Numbered from the stretch's first letter, positions 1 through 8,658 are shown. The stretch: DNA of 64,000 nucleotides from Sphingobium sp. YR768 (GCF_900111125.1 NZ_FOGE01000004.1:62001-126000), one strand, 5' to 3'. Program-made: numbers and translations. Notes: generated from the sequence alone by a model not told the origin.

Positions 1-1
1 A

Positions 2-235
2 CTGCTTCGCATCTGCAAGGAAATTGGTAAGACGCATGCCATTATCCATGATCTAGTCGCCCTGCCGCCCGAGGCCTATGACGGAAGCGCTTTGGATTCG
101 GAGGCGAAAAAGATAGTGAGTGCTGAACTCGACCGAGTGTGGGAGTTTGCGCGCCTGAGCAGGAACGCCGCGCAAAACGGAGGTCCTTTTGCACAGGTTG
201 AGGAATTGCGGGCGATGCTGAAGGGGCGGGATTGA
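2..235 (+). CDS. Unknown protein, C-terminal fragment (5' end outside window)
   Basis: The plus-strand frame is open from the first bases of the window to a TGA at 233-235. It encodes about 77 residues that end in ELRAMLKGRD. No ATG initiation context is seen and the frame runs off the left edge, so this is the C-terminus of a longer protein. The segment is charged, predicted helical and not membrane-like. The next gene starts at the very next base, so the two are probably translationally coupled in one operon with the SMC-like ATPase. I do not recognise the family. The missing upstream part may be the effector or helicase of the operon. Confidence 0.6.
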   Translation: MLRICKEIGKTHAIIHDLVALPPEAYDGSALDSEAKKIVSAELDRVWEFARLSRNAAQNGGPFAQVEELRAMLKGRD

Positions 236-463
236 GTGCCGTACAAGGATGAAAAGGTCATCGGCATTCTGCTTGAGCAGGCAGCTGTCGCGGAGGCGCG
301 CTGCGATGGCTATCATGAGGAGCTAGCCGAAGCCGTCGCGGACATCATGACGGAAGAGCGGCAGAACAGGTTCGCACGTACAAATATTGCCGTTCGCGTG
401 GCAGATATCGTGAGCCGGGTCGGGACTTACCTTTATACCCATTCCAGCGGTGGGAAGGGTTGA
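236..463 (+). CDS. Small conserved-looking protein (75 aa) in SMC-ATPase operon
   Basis: A 75-residue ORF with a GTG start directly abutting the upstream stop codon. It ends 4 bases before the ATG of the SMC-like ATPase. The protein is predicted helical and rich in Ala and Glu, with no Cys and no membrane segment. Its size and position just before a Rad50-like ATPase recall the small middle component of three-component ABC/Lamassu-type systems. No motif proves that relation, so it is an inference from synteny. The spacing suggests obligate co-translation with both neighbours. Function unknown. Confidence 0.6.
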   Translation: MPYKDEKVIGILLEQAAVAEARCDGYHEELAEAVADIMTEERQNRFARTNIAVRVADIVSRVGTYLYTHSSGGKG

Positions 464-467
464 ACCG

Positions 468-2555
468 ATGCGGCTGGTAAAGGCGCGCTTCGATGGGTTT
501 CGCCTCCTCGACGGTCTCGAATTCGACTTCTCGGTCGACCCGCAGAAGAACATCACCGTCGTTCGCGCAGCGAATGAGAGCGGGAAGACAACCCTGCTGA
601 CCGCGTTGCAATGGGCGCTCTTCGGCGACGAGGCGCTTCCTTCAGGCTACACCACGTTCAACATGGACGTACCGAGTGGAACAGTTGCGGAAACGATCGG
701 CGAGGTGATCTATGAGGTACAGGGCAAGAAGGGATATCAGCGGTTCCGCCTGATCCGCTCACTCGTCGATCGGGCAGGCGCCCCGGTCCGTGCCAAGTCG
801 ACGGCGCAGCTTTATGAAGTGACGTCGCGCGGGTCGGTCGAAATACCGAATGTCGCGGCGCATCTCTCCAACCACATGCCCTCAGAGTTGCGGGAAGTGT
901 TTTTCACCGATGGCGATAGTGCGCTCAGCTTCATCCAGGGCAGGACTGCCGAGCAGCAAAAGCGGGTCCGGAAGGCGATCGAGCAGATGATGGGCTTGCC
1001 TCTCCTGGAGGTGGCTGTCGAGCATGTCCGCAAGGCAGAGAAGGATATCCGGTCCAAAGCCGATGCGGCAGCCGGCAGCCAGGAATTGCACGAAACCCGC
1101 GTCGCGCTCGAGGCAATCGACGCCTCCATGCCCGACCTTGAAGCCAAGCTCGCGACGACCACCGATGAGATCGCGAACCTGTCGGACCTGTTCGCTCGCG
1201 CTGATCGGGAACTGCAGGAAGCGCTGAAACGCGGCAATCGCGAGGAAATCGCCAAGGAGCTGAAGGACGTCCAGGAGCAGCAGAATGCGTGCGAAGCGCG
1301 CATGAAGGCAGCCGATCTCGCGCAGGCTGATCTTATCGCCAACAAAGAGTTCGCCAGCGAAATGATGAAGGGGAAGCTCCAAAAGGCCGGAGCGATCCTC
1401 GACGATCTGCGGACCAAGGGCGAAATCCCGAGCGCTACGATTCCTGTGCTCGAAGATCGGCTGACCCATAGCGACTGCATCTGCGGCGAATCGCTTGATG
1501 TGCATCATCCGGATGGTGCCCGGCGTCGGGCGGCGATCGAGGATTTGATTGAGCGCAGTAGAGAGACCGACGCGCTTAAATCGAAGATATCAGACCTGTA
1601 TTTTGAAGGCCGGGGGCTCTTCGAAGCACGCGAGCCGACGTGGGCCGACAAATATGCGGCCGCCTTTGTCGCCCGGTCGCGGGAACAGAGCCTGTTTGAG
1701 AAGCTTGGCCAGACGGTTGCTGACCTCGATGCGCGGCTCGACAAGGTCAAGAACGACGACGTCCAACGTGCGCGCGAAATGCGCGACACCTACCTCAAGC
1801 AGCTTGGCGAAAAGCGAGACAGCGCCACGCGCCTCGATGTCTCCTTGCGCAATCGCCGGGACCAGCGTGCCGAACTTGAGAAGAAAGTGTCCACGCTCCT
1901 CGCGCGAGAAAACAAGGGCAAGCGTTTCGGAGCAGAGTTGCTGGCTGCCCAGGACATCCGCAAAATCGTCGAGCAAACTTTGGAGATCATGAAGACGCGG
2001 GAGGTTGAGGCCGTCTCTCGCCGGATGAACGAGTATTTTGTCGAGATGATCGGCGCCGACCCGTCCACCGCCCTCATCAAATACGCGACCATTACGCCCG
2101 ATTTCAAAATTGCGGTGTTCGGTCGCAACGATCACGCGCTCGATCCGTCGCAGGACCTGAATGGCGCATCACGGCGGGCGCTGACCATCGCGTTCATTCT
2201 GGCATTGACGGAGATCAGCGGTGTCGAAGCGCCAAACGTCATCGATACACCGCTCGGCATGATGAGCGGCTTCGTGAAAACCGAAGTCGTGCGGGTGGCC
2301 TCTCGTGCCAGTTCGCAGCTCATTCTCTTGCTCACACATGACGAGATCCAGGGCTGCGAAGCAATCCTTGACGCTAAGGCCGGCGTGATCGTGACGATGA
2401 CCAACCCGGCCCATTACCCCCGCATCTTGAAGAACGACCCGGGGACGACTGAGGCCAAGGTAATGCTGTGCGATTGCGACCATCGCAGCTCTTGTGAAAT
2501 CTGCGAGCGCAAGGTGTCCTCCGACCCGTCGACCGATCTGAGCGAGGCAGCCTGA
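468..2555 (+). CDS. DndD/Rad50-like SMC-family ATPase
   Basis: A 695-residue SMC-like protein; an in-frame GTG at 450 would add six residues, but the ATG at 468 is preferred because it just follows the upstream stop. The N-terminus carries a Walker A motif (ANESGKTTLLTALQ, near residue 40). A VFFTDGD segment near residue 150 resembles the FFFDGE element of DndD-like ATPases. Long coiled-coil arms flank a CICG motif near residue 343 that could act as a variant zinc hook. The C-terminal lobe has a signature-like NGASRRALT and a D-loop-like NVIDTPLG, then a tail with five Cys (CDCDHRSSCEIC). The length fits DndD (about 650-700 aa), but no DndB, DndC or DndE lies beside it. Likely a DNA-end or structure-sensing ATPase of a defence or repair operon. 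Confidence 0.8.
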   Translation: MRLVKARFDGFRLLDGLEFDFSVDPQKNITVVRAANESGKTTLLTALQWALFGDEALPSGYTTFNMDVPSGTVAETIGEVIYEVQGKKGYQRFRLIRSLVDRAGAPVRAKSTAQLYEVTSRGSVEIPNVAAHLSNHMPSELREVFFTDGDSALSFIQGRTAEQQKRVRKAIEQMMGLPLLEVAVEHVRKAEKDIRSKADAAAGSQELHETRVALEAIDASMPDLEAKLATTTDEIANLSDLFARADRELQEALKRGNREEIAKELKDVQEQQNACEARMKAADLAQADLIANKEFASEMMKGKLQKAGAILDDLRTKGEIPSATIPVLEDRLTHSDCICGESLDVHHPDGARRRAAIEDLIERSRETDALKSKISDLYFEGRGLFEAREPTWADKYAAAFVARSREQSLFEKLGQTVADLDARLDKVKNDDVQRAREMRDTYLKQLGEKRDSATRLDVSLRNRRDQRAELEKKVSTLLARENKGKRFGAELLAAQDIRKIVEQTLEIMKTREVEAVSRRMNEYFVEMIGADPSTALIKYATITPDFKIAVFGRNDHALDPSQDLNGASRRALTIAFILALTEISGVEAPNVIDTPLGMMSGFVKTEVVRVASRASSQLILLLTHDEIQGCEAILDAKAGVIVTMTNPAHYPRILKNDPGTTEAKVMLCDCDHRSSCEICERKVSSDPSTDLSEAA

Positions 2556-3001
2556 TGGCGACGAACCCTTTCGCCGGGCTCGATATCATGGTGCCCGAGG
2601 ATTATCGCACGCACTTCGACACTTATGTCCAGCGCCGGGAAGGCAAGAGTGCTCGCCCCGTCCATCAGCCGTTCGCACGCAATATCGATATGTGGTTCGC
2701 CGCAATCTGTCTCGCTGTGCGCAAGGATTTGAAGCCCAGCGGGCCGACTGGCAAGTCCTACAAGGCAGCCGAAGGTGTCGTGCTGAGTTCCGATCCCTGG
2801 CGGCCAACGGCCCTGATGCTCTTGGCGATCGCCGACACGGACGATGCAAGCATCGTCAACCGTCCCGGCGAGATGCTGCGGATTGCTACCGGCTACGCGG
2901 TTGCCGGCCTGCCCGAGTTGCTCGCCATTCTTGAAGCGCGCGAAGGCGACACCGCGCTCGATTATTTAAGCGAGCGGCTGGAGAGCTTGCTGAAAGCCTG
3001 A
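2555..3001 (+). CDS. Unknown 148-aa protein coupled to SMC-like ATPase
   Basis: The ATG overlaps the TGA of the ATPase by one base (TGATG), a strong sign of translational coupling. The protein has 148 residues, is mixed alpha/beta in character, and has no signal peptide or obvious catalytic motif. A central segment around residues 35-55 (RNIDMWFAAICLAV) is hydrophobic enough for a buried helix but not for a membrane span. I do not recognise the family. It may be an accessory subunit binding the ATPase or its substrate; DndE-like and middle-component roles were considered but are not supported by motifs. Confidence 0.65.
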   Translation: MATNPFAGLDIMVPEDYRTHFDTYVQRREGKSARPVHQPFARNIDMWFAAICLAVRKDLKPSGPTGKSYKAAEGVVLSSDPWRPTALMLLAIADTDDASIVNRPGEMLRIATGYAVAGLPELLAILEAREGDTALDYLSERLESLLKA

Positions 3002-3039
3002 CGGCGGGCGGTGACAGGCTTGAGGGGGAGTGCAGGATA

Positions 3040-4224
3040 TTGGATGAAGTTCGTAATCCATTCGCGCCCGGCGCCGGAACGCCGCCGCCGGAACTCGCGG
3101 GCAGAACCGATGTCCTCGACCTCACTTATACTGCCCTACTGCGTATCCAGGCCGGCCGCTCGATCCAGCAACCCGTGCTCGTCGGTCTGCGCGGCGTTGG
3201 GAAAACCGTATTGCTCGTCGAAATGCAAAAAATGGCCAGCGACCAGGGGTTCATCGTTGTGGACATGGAGGCATGCGAAGAACAGTCGCTGCCCGAACTT
3301 CTCGCGCCAAAACTACGCGAAGCATTTTTGCAACTCAGCTTGGTCGAAGCGGCCAAGGAGAAGGTCAAGCGCGGGATCGGAGTGCTCAAGGCCTTCGTCG
3401 GTGGATTCGGCATCACCATGGGCGAAGTTTCGATAACCTATGACCCAACCGTCGGCATCGCGGATTCGGGACAGATCGAAGCGGACCTGCCGGCGCTGTT
3501 CATCGAGCTTGGCGAAGCCGCCGCTGCTGCTAGCCGCCCGGTGGCCATCTTCGTCGATGAGCTACAGGTCCTAAAGTCAGATGAATTCAGCGCGCTCATC
3601 ATGGCCGTGCACAAGATCAACCAGCGCCGCCTGCCGATCGTGTTCATCGGCGCCGGGCTACCGCAGGTCCTCGCTTTAGCGGGCAACTCCAAATCCTACT
3701 CCGAGCGACTTTTCCTGTTCTCCGAGATCGGCGCTCTGAAAGAGGAAGATGCGGCGGCCGCCGTCGTCAATCCGGCGAAAGCCGAGGGTGTAGAATTCGA
3801 ACCCGACGCGATCGCGGAGTTGCTCCGGATCACGCAACGCTATCCCTATTATCTGCAGCAATGGGCGCATGACGCCTGGAACGTCGCGAGTGGTGAAACC
3901 ATTACATGGAGCGATGTTATCGAGGCGCACGACATTTCCACGGCCGCGCTCGATGCCAGCTTCTTCCGCGTACGCTATGATCGGTGCCGTCCGGCAGAGA
4001 AGAAATATATGCGCGCTCTAGCGGAGTTGGGACCTGGCCATCGTCGCAGCGCAGATATCGCCGACGTTCTCGGCACCAAGGCTGACAAGATTGCCCCGAT
4101 GCGCGCCAATCTGATCAAGAAAGCGATGATCTATGCGCCGTCTCTCGGCGACGTCTGCTTCACGGTGCCGCTGTTCGACCAATTCATGAAGCGGATCATT
4201 CCGGACATTAAAAGTCTCCTATAA
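3040..4224 (+). CDS. Orc1/Cdc6-like AAA ATPase (AAA_16)
   Basis: A 394-residue ATP-binding protein. It begins with NPFAPGAGTPPPELAGR, the usual opening of this AAA family, followed by Walker A (GLRGVGKTVLL, near residue 48) and Walker B (VAIFVDELQ, near 170). The C-terminus looks like a winged-helix domain. The start is uncertain: the TTG at 3040 fits the family N-terminus but is unusual. The gene follows the 148-aa protein by 38 bases on the same strand and closes the operon. It ends 54 bases before the oppositely oriented relaxase. Family members are often stand-alone, so it may be a passenger; within an SMC-containing operon it could also be a regulatory or sensor ATPase. Confidence 0.75.
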   Translation: MDEVRNPFAPGAGTPPPELAGRTDVLDLTYTALLRIQAGRSIQQPVLVGLRGVGKTVLLVEMQKMASDQGFIVVDMEACEEQSLPELLAPKLREAFLQLSLVEAAKEKVKRGIGVLKAFVGGFGITMGEVSITYDPTVGIADSGQIEADLPALFIELGEAAAAASRPVAIFVDELQVLKSDEFSALIMAVHKINQRRLPIVFIGAGLPQVLALAGNSKSYSERLFLFSEIGALKEEDAAAAVVNPAKAEGVEFEPDAIAELLRITQRYPYYLQQWAHDAWNVASGETITWSDVIEAHDISTAALDASFFRVRYDRCRPAEKKYMRALAELGPGHRRSADIADVLGTKADKIAPMRANLIKKAMIYAPSLGDVCFTVPLFDQFMKRIIPDIKSLL

Positions 4225-4277
4225 AGGTAAACATGAGCCGGCGGCTGCCTTGGCAGGAGGCGGTGTCGTCCCTTCGA

Positions 4278-6023
4278 CTAAAGTCCTAGCCCTCTTCCCC
4301 GCCCGAACGACCAGTCCACGCCGCCATTGCTTCGCATCACGCCGGAGATGTGCTGGCCGATCTGGCGGTCGAGCGAAGGAGACCAGGGCACGAGCTGGAA
4401 GCTCAGACCCCCATCCGGGCCAAAGCCTTCGATCATGGCGAAGCGGCCCGACGCGAGCGTGAGGCGCTGGCGCACGGTGCCGGCGACATATTCGCCGGCC
4501 TTCGACGGCGCGTGCGGCAAGCCGATCTCGGCGGAGAGTTCCCTGGCCGTCGCATCCAGCTCGCGCCGCCTGAGCGTATCGAGCAGATTGCGCGCGAAGA
4601 TGATGCGCTGGCCCTGACGCCGTGCCAGGCCCTCGTCGGCGAGATGGTCGGCGCGCGCCTCCATCGCGCCGCGCACCTCGGTCCCGAAACCGCCGCCAAG
4701 GTCGTGGCCATCGCTCGCGAGGTTGCGGCGGTCGAGCCATGTCGCGCCCGGCGCGCGGACCTGCGCGGACAAGTCCATGTCGGAGCGCACCGCGAGCGCG
4801 ACCCGCTGCCGGCCCTTGCGATCCTCGAAGCGGCGCAGCTCGACGATCGTGCCCGGCTTGCAGTCGCCGGTCGCCTCGATGTCGGGAAAGCGGACGTGAT
4901 GGGTGCGGCCGTCGATGCCGTCGACGATCGCATAGGCGCCGCCGGTCAGTTCGTCATGCAGGCCGCGATCGACCAGCCGGCCGATCACCGGCTGAGCCAG
5001 ATCGGCGTCGAGGACATAGCTCGCGGCCCCCCGGTCGATGCCGCGGTCGGTCATCGCCTGGTGCATCCGCTTGATGATGTCGCCGCCTTCGCCCATCTCG
5101 CGCAGCGCCGCCTGTGCGTCGCCGGCCAGCGTCCACTGTCCGGGCGCGATCTCGCTGGCGAGGCCGAGCCCCTCCAGCTTGCGCAGCCGCCCCATCCGCA
5201 GCACATGGTCGCCGTCCGGCCGGACGCCGGGCTCGGGCGCCATGTCGATCAGGCCGTCGCGCTGCATGGTGCGCGACAGATCGCGGTCGATCTCGGTCCA
5301 GCGTTCGGCTTCGACCTGCCGCTCCAGCGATTGGCGGATTTCGAGGTCGCTGCGCAGTCCCAGCTCGCGGGTGACGATCTCGCGCGCCACGGCCCGCATC
5401 CCCTCGCCGATATAGTCGCGCGAGATGACGAGGTTCTGCCCGTCCTCGCCGACGCCGCGCACGATGATGTGGACGTGGGGATTGTCGGTGTTCCAATGCT
5501 CGACGGCCCGCCAGTCGAGGCGGGTGCCGAGATCCGTTTCCATTCGCGCCATCAGCTCGCGGGTGAAGGTCTTGAGGTCGCCCATCTCGGGCGCGTCCTC
5601 GGGCGAGACGATGAAGCGGAAATGGTGCCGGTCGTCCTCGCACGTCGCGGCGAAGGCGTTGCGGTCCAGGCCCTCGGCGTCGGCGCCGAACAGGACGCCC
5701 CTTTCGCCGTCGCGGGTGACGCCATCGCGTTGCAGATAATTGAGGTGGGCCGCGAGCGAGGCGCGGCCGCCGTGGCGGACCACGCGCGCCTTGACGATCA
5801 CCTGGCGCGATCGGTGGCCGAGCCGATGAGTCGCGCGCAGGCTGGCGACCCGGCCCCGCCCGAAGGTCGAACGGCCCGGCGCGATGATCCGGCCCCGGCG
5901 CGAGACATGGCCGCCGGCGCGCTGCGCGGCGGCGAGCGCCTGGACGATGATCGGCAGCGCCCGCTGGCGGCCCTTCGAACGGATGCGGCCAGGCCGGATG
6001 CGGAAATCCTCGTCGCCGCTCAT
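4278..6023 (-). CDS. Relaxase/mobilization nuclease, VirD2-like (DUF3363 type)
   Basis: A 581-residue relaxase for conjugative transfer. It should nick the origin of transfer, stay bound to the 5' end and pilot the strand through a type IV secretion system. Conserved signs are a HLNYLQRDGV segment near residue 94 that may carry the catalytic Tyr, and the metal-binding HWNTDNPHVH motif at residues 176-185 (H-x3-D-x2-H-x-H). A long DUF3363-like C-terminal part follows. The ATG at 6023 (MSGDEDF) was chosen because the upstream frame extension has no family-like sequence. It is the last gene of the leftward transfer block. TraG, which normally follows in this element type, is absent; the opposing SMC operon starts there instead. 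Confidence 0.9.
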   Translation of the reverse strand: MSGDEDFRIRPGRIRSKGRQRALPIIVQALAAAQRAGGHVSRRGRIIAPGRSTFGRGRVASLRATHRLGHRSRQVIVKARVVRHGGRASLAAHLNYLQRDGVTRDGERGVLFGADAEGLDRNAFAATCEDDRHHFRFIVSPEDAPEMGDLKTFTRELMARMETDLGTRLDWRAVEHWNTDNPHVHIIVRGVGEDGQNLVISRDYIGEGMRAVAREIVTRELGLRSDLEIRQSLERQVEAERWTEIDRDLSRTMQRDGLIDMAPEPGVRPDGDHVLRMGRLRKLEGLGLASEIAPGQWTLAGDAQAALREMGEGGDIIKRMHQAMTDRGIDRGAASYVLDADLAQPVIGRLVDRGLHDELTGGAYAIVDGIDGRTHHVRFPDIEATGDCKPGTIVELRRFEDRKGRQRVALAVRSDMDLSAQVRAPGATWLDRRNLASDGHDLGGGFGTEVRGAMEARADHLADEGLARRQGQRIIFARNLLDTLRRRELDATARELSAEIGLPHAPSKAGEYVAGTVRQRLTLASGRFAMIEGFGPDGGLSFQLVPWSPSLDRQIGQHISGVMRSNGGVDWSFGRGRGLGL

Positions 6024-6282
6024 GGCGCGGCGCTCCGCAATGTGGGGAAATCCTTGGAGGCGGCTGGCGTTCGGCCAGCGTCCCACAGTGCGGGGTTCCC
6101 GCACACATTGCGCAGCAATGACCAAAAGCCTTGGGAAACAAGGCTACGACCGGGGCAAAATGGCTGCGCACATTGCCGCCCTTTATCTTGCCCTCGACCT
6201 TCCCCCTGCAAAATCCCAAGCCTGCCCCCTTCCGATACTGCGAAAGGCTGCGAGGGAGAACGCCAGGGCGCGCGAGGCCCGC

Positions 6283-7038
6283 TCATGGTGGAGACCGGCC
6301 GGAAACCGCGACGAACAAGCCGGGCAGCGGAGGCTTGGTCGCGGGCGCCGCGCCATCCGGGCGATCGGTTGACGGGCGTTCGGATTGCGGGCTGGAAGCC
6401 TCGTCGTCGGCCGTTGGCTGCGCGCTCGAAGCCGTGCCCGAGCGCACCGTAAACAGCGCGGCACGGCGCCAGGCGAAGTGGTCGACGGGCGGCGCGACGG
6501 CAAGCTGGGTGTCGCCGGAATCGCCGGTGATCGCCGCGAGTTTGGCGAGATAGGCGCGCGTCTCGGCGGGCAGCGGGCGGCCGCGAGAGAGATGCTCGTC
6601 GTAGCGACCCGGCCCCGCATTATAGGCGGCCAGCATGGCGCTCGCATTGCCGTAGCGGTCGAACATCTCGCGCAGATAGGCCGCGCCCGCCATGATGTTG
6701 TCGCACGGATCGAACGGATCGGAACCGAGCCGATAGCGTGCGCGCAAAGTGGCCCAGGTCGCGGGCATGATCTGCATCAGGCCCATCGCGCCGGCCGTCG
6801 AGACCGCGCGGACATCGCCGTTGCTCTCGACCCGCATCACGGCCCATATCCACGCTTCCGGGATGCCGAACCGCTGGGCGGCGTCGGCGACATGCCGACC
6901 GGCGGCGGTGGCGGTGGCGGGTGCGGCGGATTGCGCGCGGACGGACGCGGACGCCAGCAACGCGGGCGCGCTCGCGATGATCGCGAGCAGCGCCAGCGTG
7001 GCAGCCCGGCGGCGCGAAGATCGGGGACGCCGGGACAC
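6283..7038 (-). CDS. Lytic transglycosylase (SLT domain), conjugation-associated
   Basis: A 251-residue secreted muramidase that would open peptidoglycan for the transfer apparatus. A GTG start at 7038 gives a proper signal peptide: Arg-rich n-region, hydrophobic ATLALLAIIASAPALLA and an Ala-rich cleavage area. The SLT domain follows, with the catalytic Glu in VMRVESNGDV and the family motifs GLMQIMP and AAYNAGPG. The C-terminus is a Pro/Ser-rich low-complexity tail. It begins 4 bases after the DUF736 stop and belongs to the transfer operon. Such enzymes are standard between relaxase and TraF in these elements. Confidence 0.88.
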   Translation of the reverse strand: MSRRPRSSRRRAATLALLAIIASAPALLASASVRAQSAAPATATAAGRHVADAAQRFGIPEAWIWAVMRVESNGDVRAVSTAGAMGLMQIMPATWATLRARYRLGSDPFDPCDNIMAGAAYLREMFDRYGNASAMLAAYNAGPGRYDEHLSRGRPLPAETRAYLAKLAAITGDSGDTQLAVAPPVDHFAWRRAALFTVRSGTASSAQPTADDEASSPQSERPSTDRPDGAAPATKPPLPGLFVAVSGRSPP

Positions 7039-7042
7039 CCGA

Positions 7043-7378
7043 TCAGCTCCGGTCTTCGCGCGGTCGCTGCCGCTTCCACGATAGCCGGAAAGCCCGGCCT
7101 TCGGGATCGGCGCGGAACAGCACCGGACGGAACGGCGCCGCCGAAAAGAGCGGACTGTCGATCTCCAGCGCGATGTAATCGCCCGCCCGGTCGCCGACAC
7201 GCTTCCAGGCGCCCCCGACTTCGGGACCGTCCTCGTCATCGAGGTGGATGCGGTAGTCGGGCGCATTCTCGGCGTCGCTCGGTTCGAGCGCGACGAGCAC
7301 GATCGCCTCGTCGATGCCGAACAGCCGGATGCGGCCCGCATAGCCGTCGCCGGTGGATTCAAAGTGTGTGGTGGTCAT
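7043..7378 (-). CDS. DUF736-like small ICE protein
   Basis: A 111-residue soluble acidic protein starting at the ATG at 7378, 20 bases inside the 3' end of traF in another frame. Sequence features such as the mixed beta strands and a DYRIHLDDEDGPEVGGAWKRVG core fit the DUF736 family found in alphaproteobacterial conjugative elements. Its biochemical role is not known. The overlap with traF and the 4-base gap to the transglycosylase imply co-translation in the transfer operon. Confidence 0.8.
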   Translation of the reverse strand: MTTTHFESTGDGYAGRIRLFGIDEAIVLVALEPSDAENAPDYRIHLDDEDGPEVGGAWKRVGDRAGDYIALEIDSPLFSAAPFRPVLFRADPEGRAFRLSWKRQRPREDRS

Positions 7379-7937
7379 GGCCAGTCTCCTTGGGGTTGGC
7401 GGGTGGAAGCGGTGCGGACGGCGCGCGCAGATGCAGCGGCGTTGCGCGTCCGATGACGGCGGACGACGGAAGGGGGCCGAAGTAGCGGCCGTCCAAACTG
7501 TCGGGATGGGCGGGGTTGAGCAGCAGCAGTTCGCCGGCGCCGAGTGTGCGGCAGCCTTGCCAGACGGGCAGCGGACGGCCCCGGCGATCCTGCGCGAGGG
7601 CGACGACGGCAGGCCGCCCATCGACGCTCACGACGGCGCCGATCCGGCAAACGCGCTGTCCGGTCTTCGCCGCCACATGCTTCAGGAGCGGCACGCCCTC
7701 GGGCAAATAGCCGCGCCCGGCCATCCACCGCGCCAGCGGCGCAGGCGGCGTGACGGCGACCAGCGCACCGGCGCGCGGATCGGCGTCGGGATGGATGCGA
7801 TAAAGCCCGATCGGCGCGCTCGCGCTGGCGTTCCAGATGAGGCGCGGGAGCGGCTCAGCGACCGCGACGGCGATGAACGCCGCGCCGAAAGCGGATGCGG
7901 CGATGGCGGTCGCCATGCCATAGCGGCGGCGCGTCAC
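7359..7937 (-). CDS. traF: TraF, S26-family conjugative signal peptidase
   Basis: A 192-residue membrane-anchored serine peptidase, in other systems needed for maturation of the TrbC pilin. The GTG start overlaps the DUF2840 stop (GTGA at 7934-7937). A hydrophobic N-terminal segment (residues 8-30) is followed by the S26 box with the nucleophile Ser in SASAPIGLYRI (about residue 40). The general-base Lys is expected in the LLKHVAAKTGQRV stretch (about 86). A C-terminal catalytic-fold motif is NPAHPDSLDGRYFGPL. It matches TraF proteins of RP4-like and alphaproteobacterial ICE systems in length and order. Its expected substrate gene trbC is not in the window. Confidence 0.88.
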   Translation of the reverse strand: MTRRRYGMATAIAASAFGAAFIAVAVAEPLPRLIWNASASAPIGLYRIHPDADPRAGALVAVTPPAPLARWMAGRGYLPEGVPLLKHVAAKTGQRVCRIGAVVSVDGRPAVVALAQDRRGRPLPVWQGCRTLGAGELLLLNPAHPDSLDGRYFGPLPSSAVIGRATPLHLRAPSAPLPPANPKETGHDHHTL

Positions 7938-8455
7938 CCTTCGATCTCCCGGCGCTTGAGCCAGGCGCTGTGGCGCTCGGGCGTATAGAGGCGCGGCGGA
8001 TGACCGGCGGCGATGCGGTTGTGGACATGCCGCCAGTGATCGGCGGCCGCGTCGCAGGGATCGACGCCGGCCGCCTCCACGGCGTCGATCGCGGCGAGCA
8101 CCTGGGCGACTTTCGGCCAGCCTTCGATCCTGAGCAGGATGTCGCCGCCGGGACGCACGAAGGGCAGCGTCGTGTAGGGTTCGTTGGCCGCGACCGCGCG
8201 CACCACGTCGATGCGCGAGACGATCGTGCCGTAGTCGTTGGAAGCCCAGCGGACGAATGCGAAGACGGCGCCCGGACGGAAGCCGACAACGCGCGTTCGC
8301 CGCGTCAGGATGCGGTCGTCCGCGATGCGGCCGAAGCGTATCCAATGCTCCAGCTTCTTCTCGATCCAGGTCAGTTCGACATGGGTGAGGCCGTCGCGGG
8401 CGAGCGCGCTGAACGCGCCGCTGGTGCGCACGGCCGGGGGCCGTTCGTCGATCAT
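7934..8455 (-). CDS. DUF2840 domain protein
   Basis: A 173-residue soluble protein starting at the ATG at 8455 and overlapping traF by four bases. The order DUF2840-TraF-DUF736-transglycosylase-relaxase is characteristic of this ICE backbone, and the sequence (LTWIEKKLEHWIRFGR at the N-terminus) fits the family. Function is unknown. In related elements a parA gene usually lies upstream, between this gene and repA; here only 271 bases separate the two, with no ORF in them. Confidence 0.82.
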   Translation of the reverse strand: MIDERPPAVRTSGAFSALARDGLTHVELTWIEKKLEHWIRFGRIADDRILTRRTRVVGFRPGAVFAFVRWASNDYGTIVSRIDVVRAVAANEPYTTLPFVRPGGDILLRIEGWPKVAQVLAAIDAVEAAGVDPCDAAADHWRHVHNRIAAGHPPRLYTPERHSAWLKRREIEG

Positions 8456-8575
8456 CGGGAAGCTCCTGGGATTGGGGTCGCACCGGGCATGGCGGGACGC
8501 CGGTGGATCGTGCGCCGGCCGGTCGCCGTCGCTGCGAACAGCGCTGCGCTGTCCACAGTCGCGCCGCGCGTTAGC

Positions 8576-8636
8576 AAGAATCCGAAGGATTCTTTTCTAT
8601 TAGCATTGTTAGAAGGGGGTCGAATCCGCGAGGATT
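8576..8636. repeat. Two short hairpins between repA and DUF2840
   Basis: The perfect palindrome AAGAATCC-GAA-GGATTCTT (8576-8594) is followed by T-rich sequence on the plus strand. A second small hairpin AATCC-GCGA-GGATT lies at 8623-8636. They sit in the space usually occupied by parA. The first could act as a weak intrinsic terminator or as a structured element of the neighbouring origin. No transcript in the plus direction is evident here, so an origin-related structure is as likely. Confidence 0.5.
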
Positions 8637-8658
8637 TCTGCGGCTTTGCGGGAGCTAG

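Noticed and set aside
4350-6452. 700-residue plus-strand open frame across the relaxase gene
   Set aside because: Ala/Arg-rich mirror of the high-GC minus-strand relaxase; no domains, and the minus-strand frame has clear relaxase motifs.
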